Made by a program: the position numbers and the translations under genes. This document shows positions 57,040-64,000 of a DNA stretch of 64,000 nt, piece by piece. This DNA is from Euptelea pleiosperma (Eukaryota > Streptophyta > Magnoliopsida > Ranunculales > Eupteleaceae). Numbering within the stretch: the first letter of the stretch is position 1; each line of letters starts with the position of its first letter. The notes below the pieces were generated by a model that was not told the origin of the DNA, made no database searches, and saw nothing but the letters and a program-made list of their open reading frames with translations. Location: assembly GCA_035048495.1 (NCBI GenBank), contig CM068553.1, forward strand, positions 16,989,190-17,053,189, read 5' to 3'.

Positions 57040-58137
57040 GACAAAACTCTCTGTTGTTGAATTTGGCATTGGTGGCACTGTCCTCAACTTTCCCCAGAAG
57101 CAAAACCGTGTTCAACGACTACCGTTAATGGAGAACAAGAAAGTGAGAGACAGAGGGAGAGATCCGAGAGAGAACTAGAGAGGGAGACTGAGAGGAGAAC
57201 AAGAAAGAGAGTTTGTGCGTGAATAAGAACATAACATAATGTTCGCGCGCTCGTTTTTAAATAATACGTGAATGACATCCGCGGCGGTTTAAAACCATAG
57301 GGTATACCCTTTCCTCGAGTGTTTTAAACCATCGGGATGTTATTCACAAAATAAAAATAAAAAAGTTTGCATCAGTTTTTTTAATCTTTTCTGACGGATA
57401 TAAACTGTCCCAAAGTTGCCAATAAAAGCAAACTAGTCCGCTGGGGAAAGTCACTTTTTTGGTAGTGAAAATAAGATATATTTTTCCATTAAGATTGATA
57501 TTTAAGTAGTTTGAGAAGTTGATGAAAGTAAGAGAAAAATTGGACTGCCACTATACATCAGAATCATATTGGAAAATCCTCGATACAACAAATGATTGCC
57601 ATATGTTTCTCAAATTTAAAGTTCCATTTGTAAGTACCCAAGCAAATATCCATTTGTATGTAAATGAGATTAAATTAAAACTCGTAAAATGTACTACCCA
57701 TGAAACAAAAATATAGAAAAATTCTTGAAATAAATTTAAGATTAGATCACCAAATTGTGTGGCCCCACCTCCCTATGTATTGGTGGACTGCCCTTAATTG
57801 GTGTGCACAATGGGAAATTTTAGATGAGTTTGTGTGCACCAAACATCTTGTGAAAAATTTTGGGTGTTGGTGAGCAACATCAAATATAATATTAATGTTG
57901 GTTGAAAACATCTAAAATCTTTTCCACAAAAGAATTTTTATATCAAGTTTCAATTTTATATTGTGTATTAGTTGTCAAGGGTCTTTGCTTATTTCAAGTA
58001 TCCATTGATTTTATTCGATCAAGCAAATGAAAGAGAGAATAGAAAAAGAATTGATGCATTTTATTATAAGTAATTGAACCAATTTTTCAATAAATTGAGA
58101 AAGACTTAAAAATAAAATTATATTACAATAAGAATTC
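55751..58137. other. Intergenic region downstream of the polygalacturonase
   Basis: No gene recognised. Holds a (TATCTC)n tract near 55,974-56,001 and the (GA)n at 56,967-57,036. The right edge (below 58,138 on the minus strand) should include the polygalacturonase 3' UTR. Confidence 0.45.
56967..57036. repeat. (GA)n microsatellite
   Basis: About 35 GA units. It creates long Ser-Leu open frames on the minus strand that are not genes. Confidence 0.95.
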
Positions 58138-58585
58138 CTATAAACAACTTGGCGGGAAGACTAGACCGCTTGCAATTCCACGTACGTTCCGACAAAAAGA
58201 CTCTGCAGGCTGATCCTGATATGTGAGTTTTATATCTCGTACGCTGATCCCTTTGCATGGAGAGGTCGTGCTACAATCGAATTTCATGGCAACTTGAGTC
58301 GCTGATGTTCCTTTGATGTCTGTGTATGTTACTTGACTAATTTGAATACCGGAGTTTTGACCAGGGCAACCTTCATTGCGAGGGCAGTAATTTTGATCAA
58401 TGACAATTGGGTTTTGGACATTATTCATCACAACTTGCTTAAAAACCACTCCTCTCACAAATCCATTACTAGGTCTTCCCCAGGATTTTATCCTCAGCCC
58501 GTTTTGAGTTCCAGTGAACACCACATTCTTCACCACCACATTCTGCACACCTTCTTCGTCTTGTCCCTTCCCCAAACTCCCAATG
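58138..58585 (-). CDS. Polygalacturonase exon 3
   Basis: Acceptor TTGTAG|CATTGG. Carries GLRIKSWG and the cysteine-rich C-terminus, ending VFPPSCL and TAG. Confidence 0.94.
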
Positions 58586-59619
58586 CTACAACATGCATAA
58601 ACACTCCTTAGAAGTTAGATCAGTAGACAGGGAATACTATGGAGGAGCTAAGTATAACACTGCCTTGAAACTCATCACGGAGTGAATATCTTACCTTATA
58701 CCATGTCCAGGCCCGCATGCGACACGTTGAATCCACAAGTTTTGGGTGCCAGGGCCGATGGAGATACAATCATCCCCAGTCTTGATACCTGTGTTCAGGA
58801 TACGCACATTAATCGAATTTTGCACATGTATGCCATCCGTGTTTGGGCTTTCCTCTGGGGCATGGATCCTGACTCCTTGTAACACTACACTCTGGCATGT
58901 GTGGACGACGACGTGGTAGAGCTTGGCATTAATCGATGTCAAATTTTGAACCACTACATCTTTTGAACTGTAGAAGGCAAGAGACTGCAAACAAACAGAC
59001 CTTCCATGGTGAGCTCATCATTTAATCAATTTTAATTTTTCTAAAAGAGATCTTAAATTGTTACAAAAAAAAAAAAAAAAAAAACTAGAAGCACTTTTAA
59101 TTTGTGATAAATTTGTTTTTTAGAGAAAGGTTTGTCAATTTAAAAAAATCAAGTTATACGCATAATAAGATAGAGAAAGACAGGTATACATACCGATGCA
59201 CCTTCGGGACATTCTCGGTTGGCGCCCTTACACGCCCACAAGCTCGAGCCTTGGCCATCAAGATATCCCCCAATGACAGACACCCCTTCAACCTCATCGA
59301 ACATAAGCCAATTTTCATCAGAACCCATGTTCTTAAAACTGGGAGCAACCAGGATCCCATCTATACGAAATGTAATCCCTGAATTCTTACATGGTCCCCG
59401 AAAGATGATCGAACGAAGGAAATACCTCTTACGAGGTACATATATCGTTGTTGGTTCCAGTGAACTGCAAGAAGCAGCCCATGCGCTAAGAAAAGCTTGG
59501 CTTGCATCAGTCTTCCCATCCCCCTTAGCGCCGAAATCTGCGATATTGATATCTGCATTGATTGATGATAGGAAAGGGATGCAGATAAGTGAGAGAAGTA
59601 AGATCCTGAGGCTTGCCAT
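58138..59619 (-). CDS. Polygalacturonase, GH28, secreted (3 exons)
   Basis: Exons 59,194-59,619, 58,695-58,984 and 58,138-58,585 join to 1,164 bp, 387 aa plus stop, typical for the family. An N-terminal signal peptide (about residues 1-22, hydrophobic LRILLLSLICIPFLSSI) precedes INIADFGAKGDGKTD. All four GH28 motifs are present: NTDG (190-193), GDDC (212-215), GHG (235-237) and RIK (270-272). The Asp residues of NTDG and GDD, the His of GHG and the Arg/Lys of RIK are intact, so an active enzyme is expected. It would hydrolyse alpha-1,4-galacturonan in cell-wall pectin. The NLTSINAKLYHVVVH block and short length suit the pollen/exo-type plant clade, but the exact clade needs a tree. The start is the first Met before the signal peptide. 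Confidence 0.95.
58695..58984 (-). CDS. Polygalacturonase exon 2
   Basis: Acceptor TTTGCAG|TCTCTT; donor ATAAG|GTAAGA. Carries NTDG, GDDC and GPGHGI. The codon for the Ser after GHGI is split across intron 2. Confidence 0.94.
59194..59619 (-). CDS. Polygalacturonase exon 1
   Basis: 142 codons, signal peptide to ECPEGAS; donor TCG|GTATGT, phase 0. Confidence 0.93.
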
Positions 59620-59643
59620 TGTTGTTGTTTGTGTTTGCTTGTT

Positions 59644-59671
<28 letters not shown>
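59644..59671. repeat. (GA)n / (CT)n tract in the polygalacturonase leader
   Basis: On the gene strand this is a (CT)n followed by CTCC repeats, about 25 bases before the ATG, between the TATA box and the start codon. Pyrimidine-rich leaders are common in plants. Confidence 0.75.
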
Positions 59672-59674
<3 letters not shown>

Positions 59675-59752
59675 GAGGAGGAGGGAAAATTTGAAGCTCA
59701 AGTTTGAATGGACTTAGGTAGGTTGATGAGAGAGGATATAGCCGTTTGGACC

Positions 59753-59760
59753 CTTTTATA
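59753..59760 (-). promoter_or_regulatory. TATA box of the polygalacturonase gene
   Basis: TATAAAAG on the minus strand, in GCTATAAAAGGG, about 135 bases before the ATG. It predicts a transcript start near 59,725 and a leader of about 105 nt. A CCAAT-like CCCAAT is a few bases upstream. Confidence 0.65.
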
Positions 59761-60096
59761 GCATTGGGTTGGTCTTAGGTGGTTAAAACTCAAAGCAAGC
59801 TTGGCAGAAAACGATGGATCATCCATGGCTAGATTCATGTTTCGAAGATGTTGCAAGGTACATTGCCGTATAACTTTCAAGAAGGGAGACGTTTCTTTTT
59901 GTTGTTAATTTATCTTTGAGTATAAGAAACGGCGTCACAAAGTCTGAGATTATTTTGGTCATTTTCAACTAAGATTTTGGTGGGCACACCCCCTAAAGCG
60001 AAATCTCAAAAGGGAGTGCATATTCGCACCCCATTTCCTGTCGGGGCAAACTCCTGGTCCGGGCACAGCCCCAAAAGAGAAATCTCTCTCTAGACT

Positions 60097-60444
60097 GAGT
60101 AAAACTTGGCTAACCACCTGCCGCTCACAAGATGAGCCACGTGGCACTTTTTAGAGGACACCGATGGATGTTTGGCCAATCCCTAGGTGTACCTACAAAC
60201 AAAAAACCAACCTGATTAGTGATTTCTAAGCATTGGATTGGAGTCATTTTTTAACCGAGCGAGTGGAAAATTTGAGCATTATGAACTATTATTTGGGTGC
60301 AAAGTTGGAAAGGTTCGAAATCACTAATCAGGTTGATTTTTTGATTTGTAGGTCCACCTAGGGATTGGACAAACATCCATAGTCAATGTCCCCTAAAAAT
60401 GTACCACGTGGCTCATCTTGTGGGCAGTTAGCTAAGTTTTACTC
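60097..60444. mobile_element. Family-A fold-back MITE, complete
   Basis: 348 bp. Ends GAGTAAAACTTGGCTAAC and, from the right, GAGTAAAACTTAGCTAAC; arms continue with CACAAGATGAGCCACGTGGC. This is the cleanest copy in the window for defining the termini. Confidence 0.88.
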
Positions 60445-60679
60445 ATCTTAGAGAGAGATTTTTTTGGGGTGTGTGCCTCGACAGGAAATGGTGTGTGCAA
60501 AAATATGGACTCCCTTTTAAAAAATGTTGGAAGGTACACAGCCGTTAACTTCAAGAAGGGAGAGGTTTCATTTCTCTCTCTATGTACGGCGGGCTTACCA
60601 TCATAACAAGCAAAATAAAATAACTTTTGCCATAATCTTAAGGCGTAAGACATGATTTTTGCGGCGTCTTAGGCTCATA

Positions 60680-60910
60680 AAAATGTGCCACTTGGCTCAG
60701 TCTTTCAGGCCATTGACCCATTAATGAATGGTCCACCACTTGATGGATCTATATACCAACAATCAGCCTGATTTGTGATCTCTAGCCATGTATTCGAACT
60801 TTTCATTAGGTAATTTGTAGCCATTTGATTTGAATATTTTTTTTATGGATAGTCAGATTCAATGGCTAGAGATCAATCAGGCTGAATTTTGATATATGGT
60901 TTTATTTCTA
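60680..60910. repeat. Divergent relative of family A
   Basis: Shares GTGCCACTTGGCTCA, AATCAGCCTGATTtGTGAT and the matching inverted arm (GATCAATCAGGCTGAATTTTG), but core text differs. Either an old copy or a sister family. Confidence 0.5.
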
Positions 60911-62550
60911 TAATTTTGATTTTTTATGAGCCTGGGAAGTTTTGAACCCAAGTTCGTAGTACTGTTTTGTAATGTACTAGTAAATGACCCAGTGCCCACG
61001 GCACGACAAAATCGTTTGCAAAAATTTGGTGCCTTCGGCACTCAAACGGTATAACAGTCTGGGAGCGTTGCTGCATTTTCTATTATTACCGTTATAAAGG
61101 ATTGTAACGCATGGGAGCAAACACAAAAAATAATATGAAAAATAACGAAAAATTTAATGGCGCTAAAATTTATAATGGAAATAATGGAAAATAACTGAAA
61201 ATAACGGAAATAATGGAAAATAACTGAAAAATAACGGAAATAACGGACTTTTTAACAAATTTATTTCAGAAAATAATAGTCTTTAGTTTCATTATATATA
61301 ACAGAAAAATAACTAAAAATAAAGGCTGTTATAAAGAAAATAACGACGGTACATAACGCAATGGGAGATGTCCGAATCCGTTATATTGGCCATTATTTTC
61401 GTTATAACGGTCATTATTTAAACCATGGTCTCTAAGAGTCTACTGTGTGTCCCATATTGTGGTCGGTCGTCAACGTCCGTCATAAAATATTTACTCCTAT
61501 ATGTCTACGTTTATGCCATTGGTGGGCCATCCTAATGGTCTAGTAGAAAGATACTATAGATTGAGTATACAGGAACTTAGTATGGTCCTTGTGCCGGATC
61601 CCAAGATCCAAACCACCAATGGTCATCAAGATTCCCACACAAATCCCAATGATCACTAAAAGAAACCCAAAAACCACACGCAAATTTCATAGAGCATTGA
61701 AATGGTTTGAATACATGCGTCTTAATGCCGCCATCTGCCATGCATTTGGGCCCATTGATCCCATTTATGTTTGGCACATATTTGGTCGATGTATACACCA
61801 AATCCTAGTCTACATAGTGAAGCTTCAGATTTCCACAAAAATCAAAGCCTGAGGTGAACTTTTTTCTTGTAGCATTTTCCTACACAAGTCTAGACCGTAT
61901 GATGGTCTTGATGGTGTGACGTGAAATTGATGACCATTCAATGAAGAGGGTGTTTTGAGCGTGGGTGTCATATGAGGGGGAGTGCGAATAAATGAGTGGG
62001 AGTAAGTGGTTTGTGATCGGACCGTCCAAGATAGAGCTCAACCACTCTTTATCTTTATGAAGCCGGATGAGATTAGAGATAAGACAACTAAGCTGTTTTG
62101 TTATATAGTAGTAAATGGCATGTGCCCACGGCACTCTCTGACAAAAGTGTTTGCAAAAATTGGGTGCCTTCGGCACTCAAACATTATAACGGACTGGGGG
62201 CGTTACTGTTTTTTCCGTTATAACGATTGTAACGCACAAGGGCACAATGGAAAAAAAAGGGGAAAATAATGAAAAAAATAAGTGCACTAAAATTCAAATT
62301 TTCAATAAAATTTTAATCTGTTGTGCACGAGGGTCAAATGAGTGGGGTCAGTGGGAATGGCCAAATAAATGTGGGAGATTGAGTGGCTGAAATCTCACTG
62401 TCAGCATTAGATGAATGGATTTGATCTCAACCACTCTTTATCTTATGAAGCAGGATAAGATAAGAAATAAGACAACTGAGTTTGTTTTGTTATATAGATA
62501 TGTTTTGTTTTTTGTTTAGTCCCACAATGGAGAGAAACAAGAAGTTTTGT
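60911..62550. repeat. Repeat-rich region with two direct copies of a 190-bp unit
   Basis: AGTAAATG, GTGCCCACGGCAC and TTGGTGCCTTCGGCACTCAAAC, followed by CCGTTATAA palindromes, occur at about 60,980-61,170 and 62,105-62,300. The first ends near 61,424 with ATTTAAACCATG, an end like the motif-array elements, but its left end and TSD were not found. No gene. Confidence 0.5.
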
Positions 62551-62551
62551 A

Positions 62552-62552
62552 A

Positions 62553-62632
<80 letters not shown>
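62552..62632. repeat. (AC)n(AT)n compound microsatellite
   Basis: About 11 AC units followed by about 29 AT units. Confidence 0.95.
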
Positions 62633-62636
<4 letters not shown>

Positions 62637-62861
62637 CACAAATTTGAACAACAAAACCTTCCCAAACAAGAGGGGAATGGTACAATGAAAGTGGACGAGA
62701 GGATCTCTAGGTTAAATTTGGAGTTTTGTGTAGGGTTAGGGCATATAGATGGAAGGGAACATGTTGAAATGCTTCAACACGGTGTAGACTCGAGCGATTT
62801 AGGGCACGAAACGCAAGTTTCTGATATGGTGAATGTTGGAAGCGTAATGATTGGAGGAATT

Positions 62862-62925
62862 GATTCATCTTCCATGTGGGTATGCCAAAATTGTTGTAAA
62901 AAATGTTGTCCCCCGATCCTGACCC
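62862..62925. repeat. Right-end fragment of the GGGTTAGGATC MITE
   Basis: ATTCATCTTCCATGTGGGTA, GCCAAAATTGTTGT and CCCCGATCCTGACCC match 31,489-31,556 closely. Left half absent. Confidence 0.75.
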
Positions 62926-63710
62926 TTTATATACATATGGGACAACATTTTCATACAATATTTTTTAATATTAGTTTGTAACTTTTGTCCCATATTAATT
63001 TTTATGATTTATCAAAATATTAGCGTTGGCTTATGTCTTTTATTAATATTTTATAGAAACATAGTGATCCTAGTGCTACCATCACCAAGACTGATGTATA
63101 CATAGCTATCCATTTTAGGAAAAATGTGATAAATGATGGGTCTTGCCCTTCACAGGAAGTGAGCCTGATTAAGAGCACGATTAGACCTTTAGGTTGAAGT
63201 TGATGTTGACGAGGAGGTATTTGATGCATTGCGGGAGCAATTCTCTTTTACTCAACAGTCAATGTTTTAATTTTTCGTTGATTCTATCATCTATCAAAAA
63301 AAAGTTTAGCTAATGCGCTTGTGATCATAGTTAGCAATTCAGCAAAAAAAAAAAAATTTGATTCGGAAAAAGTTCGGAGTACAATTTGGGTTTTCATTCA
63401 TAAATTTGTTTTAATAATTCGGTGGTGATTTAGAATCTTTTTGTTTGAAGAATTCAAGTAGAGAGGAAGTTAGAAGTTGGTACTGGAGAGAGTCTCCTCT
63501 CCATCACAGTGGTGATGGTGGTGGTACTACTGGTGGCTCTAAAGGTAGAGGTAACAATGGTGCTGGAGGTGCATGGTGGGGCAGAATGTTGTATTTATAT
63601 ATGTTGCTGAAATTCGAAATTCCAAATAGAAACAAGCATAGAACAATCTAAAAAAGTGATATTTGTCCTCTTGTGGGACAGGCTATTGCTTGCTTCTAAC
63701 CATTGATTTA
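62926..63710. other. Gene-free stretch
   Basis: A TAGTTAGCAATTC string at about 63,328 matches the left end of the 15,938 element. A Gly-rich open frame (63,445-63,651) has no family similarity. Confidence 0.4.
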
Positions 63711-64000
63711 GGCCCTACTTGGTTCACAGCAAATTGAGTGCAATGCACCCACTTGCCACAATTTTGGGATTGAAAGTGATTGGTTGGAGGTATGCAAATA
63801 AACTGCCGTGCAAGTGGTTGACAAGCCCTTGCAAACTCCTTAACAAAATAGATGCAAGGAAGTGCAGCCCAAAAACTGATGCAAGCAAGTGCATTATGTT
63901 AGCTCAATTTTTTTTTTCCCAAAAAATAACAATAATAATAATAACAACAACCATGATTATTTATTATTATTATTAGGGAATTTTTGACATACTCCCCCAT
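63711..64000. mobile_element. Family-B MITE, left part, cut by window end
   Basis: GGCCCTACTTGGTTCACA, AAATTGAGTGCAATGCACCC and CCCTTGCAAACTCCTTAACA match the 43,217 copy almost base for base for about 200 bases, then diverge in an AT-rich tract. Confidence 0.8.

Noticed and set aside
56818..57087. Ser-Leu-rich open frames on the minus strand
   Set aside because: Translation of the (GA)n microsatellite.
1..64000. CRISPR arrays, operons, ribosome binding sites
   Set aside because: None seen; the window is plant nuclear DNA.

Overview
The window is nuclear DNA of a flowering plant. The evidence is plant gene families with GT-AG introns, plant Copia, L1-like and RTE-like retrotransposons, several hAT-type, Mutator-type and CACTA-type DNA elements with target-site duplications (TSDs), and a broken nuclear copy of the plastid gene ndhH. 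The species cannot be fixed. Very long, transposon-filled introns would suit a magnoliid, basal eudicot or other large-genome dicot, but that is only an inference.

Three host genes are well supported. (1) 7,864-8,926 (+): a two-exon CCT-domain regulator of the Ghd7/VRN2-like (CMF) type, 219 aa. (2) 11,403-41,055 (-): RFT1, the ER membrane protein of dolichol-linked oligosaccharide assembly. I could rebuild it as 14 exons spread over 29.65 kb that join into one uninterrupted 528-aa frame. Five of its introns exceed 2.5 kb and hold most of the mobile elements. (3) 58,138-59,619 (-): a three-exon secreted polygalacturonase (GH28), 387 aa, with all four family motifs. The genes look independent. 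RFT1 here is the glycosylation protein, not the rice florigen of the same name.

Layout. 0-7.2 kb: a decayed Copia element, a small hAT-like MITE and a 1.25-kb tandem duplication. 7.3-9.3 kb: a SINE, the CCT gene and a MITE. 11.4-41.1 kb: RFT1, with in its introns two L1-like LINE fragments, a Copia fragment, an RTE tail, a gag-only Copia element with both LTRs, and many MITEs. 41.3-43.2 kb: a Mutator-like MITE, the ndhH fragment and other small elements. 43.2-49.8 kb: a nest of elements up to five deep (MITE > CACTA > hAT > hAT > MITE). The CACTA layer carries the QLQ exon of a growth-regulating factor (GRF) gene. 50-58 kb: mostly unclassified repeats. 58.1-59.8 kb: polygalacturonase. 60-64 kb: more MITEs and microsatellites.

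Two repeat stories stand out. One is a fold-back family of about 350 bp present at least seven times. The other is a set of elements with 8-bp TSDs whose ends resemble CATGGTTTAAA and whose interiors are palindromic arrays of one short motif, a different motif in different elements.
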